Part shown: piece by piece, positions 1-7,863 of the stretch | How the letters are laid out: each line of letters begins with the position of its first letter | How positions within the stretch are numbered: the first letter of the stretch is position 1 | Assembly (NCBI GenBank): GCA_913063165.1 | Contig: CAJXZL010000018.1 | Location: 1 to 44,959, forward strand | Source of the DNA: an uncultured Saccharospirillaceae bacterium | GTDB lineage: Bacteria; Pseudomonadota; Gammaproteobacteria; Pseudomonadales; Natronospirillaceae | Direction: 5' to 3' | Length of the DNA stretch: 44,959 bases | Made by a program: the position numbers and the translations under genes | Notes under the pieces: generated by a model | What the model was told of the DNA's origin: nothing | What the model saw: only the letters and a program-made list of their open reading frames with translations | Databases searched by the model: none

Positions 1-2091
1 AACACCTCCTGCAGAAGGTTCCACATTAGAATTATTACCATTATCAGACCCATGACAGTCAGTACAATACATGGTTTGGGTACCAACACCACTACTCCAA
101 GGCGCTCTCCAGGCTAAACTATCACCTCCTCGCACTGACGCGGTTCTACCCGTAGATTTCATTACCGGATGCCATGAGCGGTGATTATTAGTATTAAAAT
201 TTTGACTATAACTACTACTGTAAGTTGCACAGTTTACAACCCCATCTTGACATGCCCCCCCGTCAACACCTTTGCCTCCACCGGCATTTCCGCTGTGCGA
301 ACCAGGCGCCTGAAATTCCATAGCCTGGTTGGTATAGTTTCGCATGCTATTGGTTTGACCAGTAGTTGTTGTGCTATTTGTTGCAAGAGCAGAATAAGGC
401 GTTAATCCCGCACCACCGGTTTGAGGGCGCCCATTAGCAACATTTGGTAGTACCGCTGCTTGGGCATTGTCTGGCGTACCCTTATCGTCATAGCCGTAGT
501 TAGAGTGGCATTTCAGGCAAATTTGGTATTCTTTGGTTACATTCACTCCTTCAACATTACCGACGCCACTAAGCACCTTAAATCCTATTGGGAGGCCAGA
601 TTTAACTCCGAATTTGGCACCTCCGGAGGTTGCAGCATTATAAACGGGCTCTACACCCCAGGTCCCATATAGCACCCCTGAAATCTCATTGGAATGCGCG
701 CTGGTTCCTAGCTCCGCAGCGGTATGCGGGTGGGTGCCTTTAATCGACGCATCAGCAAGTACATTGCGAATCATACGGTGTGGGTTGTGACAATCGGTAC
801 ACTCAGCATGGCGGTTGCTCAGGTTGTCATAGCCAAGTTTGGTGGGGTCTTCAGTGAAGTCCGCATCGACAATGTCATGGATTTCTTGATTGCTGCCATC
901 GTATTTCTTTAGAGGCATACTTCTCAGCTTAGCGAATTCGTCTTCAATATTCGCAATTCCAGTTGTCAGTATGCTGTCTGAAGGAGACGTATGACACTGG
1001 AAACAGGTATTTTCTAATGCTGGTTCTCCGGCTCCCGATCTATATCCACCTGTGCTCATTGTCCCAGTCAATGCCCCAGTAGTACCCTCTCTTAGTAAGC
1101 GATTGGCTCCTTGCACAGTATGAGTATCATGACAATTCAAGCAGGCTGCCTGCCAGACTTTAATTCCTTGAGGAAATTCTCTCAGATCAGCCGCAGCATC
1201 TTTATAAACTTCATTTGCAACGGCAGGGTCGGCATGGACAGAAGAAGCCCAACCCGCCTTAGCGTGACATTCCAAGCACACGATGTCGTTATCTAAATTA
1301 AAGTCTGCTACTACACCTAAGGTGTCGGCGATTGGTTCTTCCATTTGAAAACGACGCGCCCGTAAAAATTTGATGTTACTGGGGGACGAAGCTGTTAGCG
1401 ATACGGATGTAGTTCCTACCGGACCAGGTAAATCTAAGCCCGATACATGAGGGTCATGGCAAGTAGCGCACTGTACTTTGTCCTCATCATCCAGAGGCGC
1501 AATGTGTTTTCCAGAGACGATATCTATAGGCTTTCTTAACTCAACATCAGCTTCGGTTAAAGTACTCGTTGTACCCTTGGCCATCTCAAAACTGAAAGAT
1601 ATGGGGTGGTCATTACTTAAATCGGCTCCTAAGTTTCGTGTAAATCCAGTATTCGCCACTGTGCCGTCGGGCATTTTGCCACTATTGGTGCCGACCATCG
1701 CTACTTTCGTAGCAACCCCGTTAAGGACATTCAAACTTCCAATCGCTATGGTACCGTCGTGACAGGATAGGCACAGTTTTGAAGACTCGCCGGGCGGACC
1801 AATATCGGCCTGAATAGAACTGGAAGAATAGACACCGTAAGTCTCTGTGCTAAGGTCTCGATTCCATAACGGAGTGACTGCTGTATTTGCCCCATGAGGC
1901 GTATGGCAAAATACGCAAATCTGACTTTCTTGACTTTCTGAAGAAGCCTTCGTAGTGCCGGAACCAGTGGTCGACAAATTATGCAGGGTATTGCTGATAT
2001 CCGATTGCCTAGGCATAGTGGATTCAGCCGCATGTGACGCACCCATGATAACCAACCACAAAATCACAATAGAGCCGAATCTCAAAATCAC
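1..2091 (-). CDS. Large multiheme c-type cytochrome, doubled-CXXCH type (C-terminus beyond window)
   Basis: The frame is open on the minus strand from 2091 to the window edge, 697 residues with no stop. I chose the GTG at 2091 because GAGAGG lies 7 nt upstream and the product begins with a good signal peptide (MILRFGSIVILWLVIMGASHA, cleavage near residue 21); a TTG at 2106 is the alternative. Nine CXXCH motifs are visible, starting near residues 59 (CVFCH), 107, 208, 272, 317, 363, 431, 525 and 677. The segments CVFCHTPHGA, CLSCHDGT and NDHPISF resemble the doubled-CXXCH cytochromes of metal- and sulfur-metabolising bacteria. Haem spacing widens in the C-terminal half, which is rich in Gly, Ser, Thr and Asn, so that part may be an extended or surface-exposed domain. 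It is presumably secreted and covalently haemylated; the role as a long-range electron conduit is inferred. It lies downstream of ccsA and resB, which could mature it. The redox partner and final location are unknown. Confidence 0.9.
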   Translation of the reverse strand, partial: MILRFGSIVILWLVIMGASHAAESTMPRQSDISNTLHNLSTTGSGTTKASSESQESQICVFCHTPHGANTAVTPLWNRDLSTETYGVYSSSSIQADIGPPGESSKLCLSCHDGTIAIGSLNVLNGVATKVAMVGTNSGKMPDGTVANTGFTRNLGADLSNDHPISFSFEMAKGTTSTLTEADVELRKPIDIVSGKHIAPLDDEDKVQCATCHDPHVSGLDLPGPVGTTSVSLTASSPSNIKFLRARRFQMEEPIADTLGVVADFNLDNDIVCLECHAKAGWASSVHADPAVANEVYKDAAADLREFPQGIKVWQAACLNCHDTHTVQGANRLLREGTTGALTGTMSTGGYRSGAGEPALENTCFQCHTSPSDSILTTGIANIEDEFAKLRSMPLKKYDGSNQEIHDIVDADFTEDPTKLGYDNLSNRHAECTDCHNPHRMIRNVLADASIKGTHPHTAAELGTSAHSNEISGVLYGTWGVEPVYNAATSGGAKFGVKSGLPIGFKVLSGVGNVEGVNVTKEYQICLKCHSNYGYDDKGTPDNAQAAVLPNVANGRPQTGGAGLTPYSALATNSTTTTGQTNSMRNYTNQAMEFQAPGSHSGNAGGGKGVDGGACQDGVVNCATYSSSYSQNFNTNNHRSWHPVMKSTGRTASVRGGDSLAWRAPWSSGVGTQTMYCTDCHGSDNGNNSNVEPSAGGV

Positions 2092-2258
2092 CGTCTTGCC
2101 TCTCAAAAAGCACCCATTACACTGGGAATAGTTTTGTCCATCCTAGAAACGGAAAAACCCATTTTCTAAATCTTCACATAGGACACAAACTGAAAAATAA
2201 TTACAGGAGTCAGTAGACAAAATCTATCAACTTACCGCCTTATAAAATACACCTGTCT

Positions 2259-2288
2259 ATTATCCTATTTTGCACCTTTGTATTACAA
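2259..2288 (-). promoter_or_regulatory. Candidate sigma70 promoter for the large multiheme cytochrome
   Basis: Reading the minus strand, TTGTAA (2288-2283) is followed after 18 nt by GATAAT (2264-2259). This would place the transcription start about 160 nt upstream of the GTG start at 2091. No terminator is seen between ccsA and this site, so read-through from the upstream operon is also possible. The rest of 2092-2321 shows nothing else recognisable. Confidence 0.35.
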
Positions 2289-2321
2289 GCACAGGGATCA
2301 ATAGGGCATAGAGAACCTGCA

Positions 2322-3125
2322 CTATACAACGCCTTTATGGGGTATTTCGTTTACGAACGGCACTCCAAAAAAGGTTAAAAACGAAATAATAAAAATAAAG
2401 ATAATAAATAACGCAAAATAGGCCGGCTCTGGTTTTAAGGTTATTTTAAGATGCACTGCTACGGCGAGTGACAGCCAACTAATGAATGCCCAAGTTTCTA
2501 ATGAATCCCAAAACCAATAACGACCCCAGGCCTGCTGCGCCCATATCGCGCCCCCTATGAGCATTAAACTGTCAAACACCAAAGCCACGAGTAGAAATCG
2601 GTAGCTTAGTTCCAGAAGGGACCGTTCTCCGGGCAAATCTGGAATCCATCGGTCTAGAAATTGGCGCACCAATATGACTACGGACACCAACATGCTGATA
2701 ATCAGGGCTCCCATAAAGACTTTACCAAAACTGATATGCACATAGAGCCATGCGGTATGGTAGGTGTTAGGTAGAGGAACATCGGTCTTTGGCACCATGA
2801 GCATCCAGGCAAACATGGCATAAATGACGGGCAGAAATAGCAGAACCAATATCCGAATGCGCGGCATGCGCCAATAGATAATCAAAAAGAATAAGACAAA
2901 GCTCCAGATGTTAGATCCCAAAATCTCATACATCGTAGTAAAGGGACCGTGATCCAATCGGACCCAGCGCATTATCAACCCGATGGTGAGCAACAACCAA
3001 GACACCAGCATCATCAAACCCGTGCCGCGTAACAGGCGGCCAAGAAAAATATGACCACCCCATGCATAAATGCCAGATACCAAGAAACCAGCGAGCGAAA
3101 ACCAAAAGAAGGTCAGTTCATTCAT
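2322..3125 (-). CDS. ccsA: CcsA/ResC-type haem-handling protein, System II cytochrome c maturation
   Basis: A multi-spanning membrane protein of 267 residues. It carries the tryptophan-rich WWD-type segment near the C-terminal third (WAQQAWGRYWFWDSLETW), which in the CcsA/CcmC/CcmF superfamily binds haem on the outer face of the inner membrane. Conserved histidines flank it (for example in HTAWLYVHISFGK and AVHLKITLK). With ResB it forms the System II synthetase that attaches haem to CXXCH motifs. I prefer the ATG at 3125, which has GGA 8 nt upstream; the ATG at 3131 adds two residues (Met-Thr) and has the GGA almost abutting it. The reading frame overlaps resB, implying translational coupling. 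Gammaproteobacteria mostly use System I (Ccm), so a System II pair inside a cytochrome cluster suggests a dedicated maturase. Confidence 0.9.
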   Translation of the reverse strand: MNELTFFWFSLAGFLVSGIYAWGGHIFLGRLLRGTGLMMLVSWLLLTIGLIMRWVRLDHGPFTTMYEILGSNIWSFVLFFLIIYWRMPRIRILVLLFLPVIYAMFAWMLMVPKTDVPLPNTYHTAWLYVHISFGKVFMGALIISMLVSVVILVRQFLDRWIPDLPGERSLLELSYRFLLVALVFDSLMLIGGAIWAQQAWGRYWFWDSLETWAFISWLSLAVAVHLKITLKPEPAYFALFIIFIFIISFLTFFGVPFVNEIPHKGVV

Positions 3126-4092
3126 CGTCATTTTCCAATATCCAAGAAGTTTTGACTTGCCGTTGCCATAAAAATATCGCTAGCGCACAGACGCCGATGA
3201 GCGAGGTAAATAATAAAAAATAAATAGAGGGATCATAATACAGGTCATAACCTATCCAAGGAACCAAGCCATTCAACATCAGCTGCCCTTCTGGCAAAGA
3301 AACAGCGCTGTTTGGCGTAACCATTTTAGGGCCACTGGTCGACATGACGGTGTATGAATAATCATCTGGCACGCGAAATTCTGGTGTGAAAAAGTCTTGT
3401 CGTTTCGACACAATATCGAGGCCAATCCAAATCGATTTCTCTACGCCAGGTAATTGTAAATCGATACCCTGCGTTTCGGGGTATGCAGTTTGGCTAGGGA
3501 AATGCGAGATCCCCTGAATCAGATTGCCGTCACTTCCGATCCACATAAATTCGAGTGCAAATCCTAGGTTTTTTGATATGGTAAATTGGTAACCTAAAAT
3601 ATCGGCAGTTTCTGCGTCATCCACTCGGACCAACTTGTTATCGCCAACCTGAATGACACTTTTTTGGGATTTCCTACTGCCACCCTCTCTATATTCAGCA
3701 CTGAATTCCTTAAGCGCAACCCGCGTGTTTGTAAATCGGTTGGGATGCCAAGGGCCTTTACTGATCACACCTGAAGGCTCTGTTATCGGATGATCTACTG
3801 CTATTTGAACCCAGCCCTTGAAATAGGTCAATCGACTGACACCAACGGCAAGTAGCATCAGCAAAAGCGCCATGTGGAACAGCAACAAAAACGGATTATT
3901 TTTGATTTTTTCGCGCACCAAGATGGCGAAAACCAAATTGATCAACAATAGGCTATAGCCTAACGCCAAACCACTAGTAGCACTGACATAGCCGGTGACT
4001 ACAGGCAAAACACCCGCCAAAAAAGTGACTAATCCTAGCAATGTCAGAGGAAGCCCGGACAACCATGCCAGCAACTTATTTCGGGTGATCAA
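3118..4092 (-). CDS. resB: ResB/Ccs1-like protein, System II cytochrome c maturation
   Basis: A 324-residue protein with three hydrophobic segments in the first 110 residues, a long soluble loop (about residues 110-285) and a final transmembrane helix (about 288-308). This is the layout of a compact ResB/Ccs1, which works with CcsA to keep the apocytochrome and haem ready for thioether formation. It is short compared with ResB proteins of 400-550 residues, so it is either a compact subtype or a divergent relative. The start at 4092 overlaps the stop of the upstream NHL gene in an ATGA arrangement, and its end overlaps ccsA, so all three are likely translated from one message. The assignment rests on membrane layout and pairing with CcsA more than on a strong motif. 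Confidence 0.8.
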   Translation of the reverse strand: MITRNKLLAWLSGLPLTLLGLVTFLAGVLPVVTGYVSATSGLALGYSLLLINLVFAILVREKIKNNPFLLLFHMALLLMLLAVGVSRLTYFKGWVQIAVDHPITEPSGVISKGPWHPNRFTNTRVALKEFSAEYREGGSRKSQKSVIQVGDNKLVRVDDAETADILGYQFTISKNLGFALEFMWIGSDGNLIQGISHFPSQTAYPETQGIDLQLPGVEKSIWIGLDIVSKRQDFFTPEFRVPDDYSYTVMSTSGPKMVTPNSAVSLPEGQLMLNGLVPWIGYDLYYDPSIYFLLFTSLIGVCALAIFLWQRQVKTSWILENDDE

Positions 4093-5165
4093 GGTTGGGC
4101 ACCCAAGTATTGGAATAGCTCCACACGGCCATTGAGCGTATCAGCAATGTAAATTTTATCGTCTGTGTCGATGGTCAATCCGCTAGGGAGGTTAAATTGT
4201 CCGTGCTGTTGGCCGCTACCGCCCAGTGCCATCAAAAATGCACCATCAATGTTATAGATCAACAAATAGTCATGGTAACTTTCAATCGCATAGAGGTTGT
4301 ATTCGGAATCAAATGCGACACCCTTGGGTCTTACAAAATTACCCTGTATTACCCCCCGCTGTCCGATAGTGCGCACTTCGCCACTTTCGCGGTTAATCAA
4401 TTGAATACGGGCATTCAGAGTATCGGATACTGCCAGCCACGGGGCTTTATATGCCAAATAGGTTGGGCCATTAAATTGACCTGCTTCGGTGCCAGAGGAA
4501 CCAATAACGTCTTGAATCACACCGGCCCTATCAAATACCTTGATATTATCGGCGAGACTATCGGCCACGAGCAGTTGATCGTTTATGGGATCATATACCA
4601 GACCAACAGGGCGCTCTAACAGCGGATGGCCCATGTTGGACACATAATCTCCCTGTGCATCAAAAATAAATACCCGGCCCAATGATGAATCGGATATCGC
4701 TATCTGATTGTCCCAAATGGCCGCTACAGCTACCGGGGACGTAAATGCATGGGATGGTGAGGCCACCGTTATCCAAGACACCGTACCAGCAAGTGTATCG
4801 ATCCGTAACACCGCTTTTTTCCCACCATCAACCACATATACCACGCCAGCAGCATCAACCGCTGTGGCAACTGGCCTCACCACGTTGTCTAGGGTTTTTT
4901 GGGTGCGTGGTAATCCTATTATGAATGCGGCTATTTTTTTCAGCGGCGTGGTATCGGTAATATCGCGAACCAAATTTGACTCGCCAATGATGGTTCCCAC
5001 ATGCGCTATTTTCGCCTCATTTGGCGGTGGTGGAAAAACGGGCGAGCTGGCTGGTATAGCCAGCTCGAACTGCCTAGGCGGAGACGCACAGCCAACCAAC
5101 ACAAAGATGCTGAGAAAAAACAACGAACGTTGGATGCTTCTGGACAAAGACTGAATCAATTTCAA
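4089..5165 (-). CDS. NHL-repeat beta-propeller lipoprotein
   Basis: A 358-residue protein with a lipoprotein signal peptide: hydrophobic stretch then the lipobox LVGC, lipidated Cys at residue 26. The mature part contains repeated NHL-type units, for example FVRPKGVAFDSEYNLYAIES and FNLPSGLTIDTDDKIYIADT, giving an approximately six-bladed propeller. Such proteins are scaffolds for protein-protein contacts; no catalytic residues are evident. It sits between the triheme cytochromes (60 nt downstream of the second) and resB (4-nt overlap). From memory, NHL proteins recur next to multiheme cytochromes in extracellular electron transfer loci, so a role in assembly or anchoring of the cytochromes is a reasonable inference. 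Membrane location (inner or outer) cannot be fixed; residue 27 after the Cys is Ala, so no inner-membrane retention signal is obvious. Confidence 0.85.
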   Translation of the reverse strand: MKLIQSLSRSIQRSLFFLSIFVLVGCASPPRQFELAIPASSPVFPPPPNEAKIAHVGTIIGESNLVRDITDTTPLKKIAAFIIGLPRTQKTLDNVVRPVATAVDAAGVVYVVDGGKKAVLRIDTLAGTVSWITVASPSHAFTSPVAVAAIWDNQIAISDSSLGRVFIFDAQGDYVSNMGHPLLERPVGLVYDPINDQLLVADSLADNIKVFDRAGVIQDVIGSSGTEAGQFNGPTYLAYKAPWLAVSDTLNARIQLINRESGEVRTIGQRGVIQGNFVRPKGVAFDSEYNLYAIESYHDYLLIYNIDGAFLMALGGSGQQHGQFNLPSGLTIDTDDKIYIADTLNGRVELFQYLGAQP

Positions 5166-5225
5166 TATAACCCTTTAGTGATACCTATGAAGCCTGTGCT
5201 TGTGTGCAAAAGCTGGTAGCGGTCG

Positions 5226-5627
5226 TCACCAGATACCTGGCCCCAGTGTCTTATGCGTACCGATAATACCAGATTTAAGGCCGGGTTTACCGGAGTGGCA
5301 CAGTTCGCAATTCTCGGTAGTCCAAGCAATTTCGCCATTGTGACACATACCACAAAACTGACCATCGACAATATCAGCCATGGTCACGTCGTTGCCACCG
5401 GCTTTCATTTTAAACCCCAATTCGCTATGGCAAACTTTGCACTGAAAACGAATGCGATGAAACCAGTGCGGATAAATGACAGGTGCCATGTCGTTGGCAT
5501 CTGAATACTTGTTAAGAATAACGTCACCGTATTCTGCATTGGCTACAGATGGCAGCCCAGCAAGTAACAGACTAAATACTAGCGTCAAGGATACGATGAT
5601 CCAGCGACTTGCCTTATTCTGGAACAT
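5226..5627 (-). CDS. Triheme c7-type cytochrome (second of a pair)
   Basis: A 133-residue secreted cytochrome. I chose the ATG at 5627, which has GAGG about 9 nt upstream and gives a clean signal peptide ending in SVANA; an ATG at 5633 is only 3 nt from the GAGG. Three haem motifs follow: CKVCH, CGMCH and CELCH, with the extra histidines (PHWFHRIRF) expected as distal ligands. The layout matches the c(7)-type triheme family, for which I recall the TIGRFAM name nanowire_3heme. It overlaps the end of the upstream triheme gene by 14 nt, so the two are co-translated, and it precedes the NHL lipoprotein. A periplasmic electron shuttle is the likely role. The C-terminal half lacks any other recognisable domain. 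Confidence 0.88.
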   Translation of the reverse strand: MFQNKASRWIIVSLTLVFSLLLAGLPSVANAEYGDVILNKYSDANDMAPVIYPHWFHRIRFQCKVCHSELGFKMKAGGNDVTMADIVDGQFCGMCHNGEIAWTTENCELCHSGKPGLKSGIIGTHKTLGPGIW

Positions 5628-6234
5628 AGGCATAGTCCTCTGGGTTGGCGCCTTCAGGGTACTGCGCACCAAATTGGCCAGTAAACGTACCCTTAATAAT
5701 TGAATGGCAGCGATTGCATTCAGTTAATGGAAATGACACCGCACCATGGCACCGACCACAGAATTCACCTTCCAAAATGGCGCCCATATTGACCGGACTC
5801 ACCCCAACCTCTGCTTCAAAAAATACTGGATGACAATTTTTACAATCGAGCCAAGCGGTATGCTGCTGATGAGGAAACATCACATAATTCATTGTAGAGG
5901 TTTCCGGCATGATGATATCCAAATCCATCATACGAACTTCAGTATGGTCGTATAGATTTGAGCGTGGCTGAATATAGCCCTCTTCTATGGCCTTCACCCA
6001 GTCTACTTGGTTACCCGCAGTATCAGGGGGCAGTTGGCTCAGTGCATCTTCAGGGTCTTGTAGAAACTTCATGGCAGTTTTGTTGCGACGATCGTGGTTT
6101 CCATCGCCTTTAATTGATAACCATGATCCAGCGTAGGCGGCATCGACGATAAATGCGGTTGAAAGAACCAATACAATGAGAGTCAAAAACAAGTGACTGG
6201 ATTTTTCTGTACCGCTTCGAACGCTATTACTCAT
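5614..6234 (-). CDS. Triheme c7-type cytochrome (first of a pair)
   Basis: A 206-residue protein with an N-terminal hydrophobic segment (about residues 14-35, ending DAAYA), read as a signal peptide or anchor. Then comes an approximately 80-residue region without haem motifs and a C-terminal triheme domain with CKNCH, CGRCH and CNRCH and the histidine-rich lead-in FPHQQHTAWLDC. It is clearly paralogous to the next gene (same order of haems and same F/H lead-in), but carries the additional N-terminal region. It is the first gene of the cluster triheme-triheme-NHL-resB-ccsA. The ribosome-binding site is weak (GAGA about 8 nt upstream of the ATG at 6234). Function as a periplasmic electron carrier is from the family; the partner is unknown. 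Confidence 0.87.
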   Translation of the reverse strand: MSNSVRSGTEKSSHLFLTLIVLVLSTAFIVDAAYAGSWLSIKGDGNHDRRNKTAMKFLQDPEDALSQLPPDTAGNQVDWVKAIEEGYIQPRSNLYDHTEVRMMDLDIIMPETSTMNYVMFPHQQHTAWLDCKNCHPVFFEAEVGVSPVNMGAILEGEFCGRCHGAVSFPLTECNRCHSIIKGTFTGQFGAQYPEGANPEDYAYVPE

Positions 6235-6383
6235 ATTACTTGTCTCTATATGCCGTTTTCAGCAAGGGCTGAATCTACTTATATGATGCAAATATCATTC
6301 CGTTTTCTTATTGTTTTTCGAGGGAATGGCTGATTTATTCGAAGGGACTGCAAAACGAAAAAGAGGCTATGCAAGACATTACG

Positions 6384-6407
6384 AACCTGCCCACTATCAG
6401 GCAGGTT
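6384..6407 (-). terminator. Strong hairpin downstream of the diheme cytochrome (terminator-like)
   Basis: AACCTGCC (6384-6391) and GGCAGGTT (6400-6407) form an 8-bp perfect stem with an 8-nt loop, just after the stop of the gene ending at 6422. No uninterrupted T-tract follows on the minus strand, so this may be a Rho-assisted or 3'-protecting hairpin rather than a classical terminator. Confidence 0.5.
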
Positions 6408-6421
6408 ACTGCAGGGGATAA

Positions 6422-7048
6422 TTAATCTATGGCCGCCAAATAAGCAGAAATATCGACGATCATTTTGGCGTCGATGGCGTTAAGAATGGGTTCCATTTCT
6501 TGTACTGTGCGGTCATCACTATGCAATTTGAGATTAGACAGGGTTTGCTTTAAATAGGTCTGTGGCTGCGACGCAAGGCGAGGTGCATTACCCTGCCCTT
6601 TACCCGCTGGTCCGTGGCAAGCCATGCAATATCCTTCAAAACCGACTCGACCCTGCGCTATATCACCCTGTATGTCGAATCGCCGCACTGGCTTATTACT
6701 TGAATAAAACAATACCAGGTTAACGCGGTCTTCCATGGTGATGTTTTTCGCTAAGCCTTCCATAACGCTTTGCTTTCTTGCGCCGGAAATAAATTGCTCC
6801 AACTGGTGTACCAAATAGGTTGCGTCTTGACCCGCCAGATTCGGAATATAATCTCGCTCACTTGAGCCAGTCTCTCCATGACAATAGCGGCACAATGATG
6901 CACGTTGCCGACCAGCCTCGATAGCAGCCTGCAGCGCCGCGGGATCTGACTGGATTCCCTTCATATAGGCCAAAGAATCTGCTTCGCTGGCACCCGCTAA
7001 GGTACTGAGCAGCCAAAAAGTGGATAATATCAATATTTTCTTAATCAT
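6422..7048 (-). CDS. Diheme cytochrome c, c4-like
   Basis: A 208-residue secreted protein: signal peptide MIKKILILSTFWLLSTLAGA, then two cytochrome c class I domains with CRYCH and CMACH and likely Met ligands further on in each domain. The sequence YIPNLAGQDATYLVHQLEQF is typical of the c4 / c553 family. A good ribosome-binding site (AAGGGATC) precedes the ATG at 7048. Cytochromes c4 carry electrons in the periplasm, usually to a terminal oxidase or another haem protein. It is monocistronic by appearance, with a hairpin behind it and 187 bp before the triheme cluster, but lies on the same strand. It differs clearly from the duplicated c4 at 7864-8442, so the two are not recent copies of each other. 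Confidence 0.9.
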   Translation of the reverse strand: MIKKILILSTFWLLSTLAGASEADSLAYMKGIQSDPAALQAAIEAGRQRASLCRYCHGETGSSERDYIPNLAGQDATYLVHQLEQFISGARKQSVMEGLAKNITMEDRVNLVLFYSSNKPVRRFDIQGDIAQGRVGFEGYCMACHGPAGKGQGNAPRLASQPQTYLKQTLSNLKLHSDDRTVQEMEPILNAIDAKMIVDISAYLAAID

Positions 7049-7418
7049 GTGATCCCTTTATACAAACTGACATTCACCTGAAAATCGGTCACCCATGCAA
7101 GGGCAAACAGGCAGTAGCAGACGTCATCGGTACATTGCCAAAACCCAGCAACAATACCCGCCACCATTGAAACCCATAAAACGTTTGCGCGTTAACGCGA
7201 CAGCATAACTGAAAATTGGTTTTACAAAAACCCATTAAACGCAGAATAAAGCAATTGGCATACACGGCTTATTAAAACCGCTGGATAACTGGGGTATGAA
7301 GGTATGAAGGTATGAAGGTATGAAGGTATGAAGGTATGAAGGTCAGAATTCAAAATAAACGATGCAGGATGCGGGATGCGGTATAAGGGTTCGAACAACC
7401 ACAAAGCATGCGATCGAC
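7049..7418. other. 370-bp intergenic region with a palindrome and an octanucleotide repeat
   Basis: There is no convincing gene here. It contains the ribosome-binding site of the downstream cytochrome, a 12-bp palindrome CGCGTTAACGCG at 7188-7199, and the 8-bp tandem repeat at 7293-7348. A small repetitive stretch of GGATGC units follows (about 7363-7382). A minus-strand open frame at 7222-7404 exists only because the 8-bp repeat has no stop in that frame. Confidence 0.8.
7293..7348. repeat. Octanucleotide tandem repeat, GGTATGAA x6 plus one variant copy
   Basis: Six perfect head-to-tail copies of GGTATGAA occupy 7293-7340 and a seventh, GGTCAGAA, ends at 7348. Repeats of this kind change copy number by replication slippage. 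It lies downstream of the lipoprotein gene (which ends at 7419 and reads away from the repeat) and 245 bp upstream of the c4-like gene start at 7048, so copy-number effects on that gene are conceivable but unproven. Confidence 0.95.
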
Positions 7419-7775
7419 TTATTCGTCGTCGATGGTTGGCAATATAGGAATAATCGGCATAGCAGGTTGTGTATTATCAAATTGGGGTGCAGAGATAACT
7501 TCTGCCTGTTGCGCCTCTCGCTCTAGCGCTGCTTTTTTCTCAGTTCTGACTGTCGCATTCTCAAAAACAAGAAAACACCCTAGGCCAGCATTGGCAAGAC
7601 CCAATGTTGCACCTGTGATGACATGCATACCTGAAGCGATAGCAGCACCACCGACAATGGCAGTTCCTGCGAGTGTACAGGTGGTCCATGCATTTTCTGA
7701 CACGGTAATTGAGGAGCAACCGGTAAGGCCGAGAACACTGGCCAAAACTGTCGTCTGAATCCATGATCGGGTCAT
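7419..7775 (-). CDS. Small putative lipoprotein with glycine-rich hydrophobic segment
   Basis: A 118-residue protein with a lipoprotein signal (VLASVLGLTGC, lipidated Cys at residue 20 from the ATG at 7775). A TTG five codons upstream is also open but has no ribosome-binding site. After the Cys comes a small-residue-rich segment (AGTAIVGGAAIASGMHVITGATLGLANAGLG) that could be a glycine-zipper-like membrane-associating region. A charged stretch (RTEKKAALEREAQQAEV) and a Pro/Asp-rich tail follow. I do not recognise the family. It reads in the same direction as the flanking cytochromes but is separated from the upstream c4 gene by a strong terminator, so it probably has its own promoter. Confidence 0.65.
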   Translation of the reverse strand: MTRSWIQTTVLASVLGLTGCSSITVSENAWTTCTLAGTAIVGGAAIASGMHVITGATLGLANAGLGCFLVFENATVRTEKKAALEREAQQAEVISAPQFDNTQPAMPIIPILPTIDDE

Positions 7776-7830
7776 GACAATTGCACTCAATGAAAGAAGG
7801 AAATTATGCGACTCAATCGAACCCCATAAT

Positions 7831-7855
7831 CAAAAATGGCGCCGAAGCGCCATTT
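7831..7855 (-). terminator. Intrinsic terminator of the duplicated cytochrome c4 gene
   Basis: On the minus strand AAATGGCGC, a TTCG tetraloop and GCGCCATTT form a perfect 9-bp stem running into a short T-tract, 8 nt after the stop codon of the c4 gene. The UUCG loop is an especially stable tetraloop. Confidence 0.9.
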
Positions 7856-7863
7856 GGTCTGCC

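Noticed and set aside
1746-2042. Open frame of 98 codons on the minus strand
   Set aside because: It is in a different frame from the nine-haem cytochrome, which has matching haem motifs and a signal peptide across the same interval.
7293-7348. Possible CRISPR array
   Set aside because: The units are 8 bp with no spacers; this is a simple tandem repeat. No CRISPR array or cas gene is seen in the window.
7222-7404. 60-codon minus-strand frame across the 8-bp repeat
   Set aside because: The frame is open only because the octanucleotide repeat lacks stops; there is no ribosome-binding site and the composition is low complexity.
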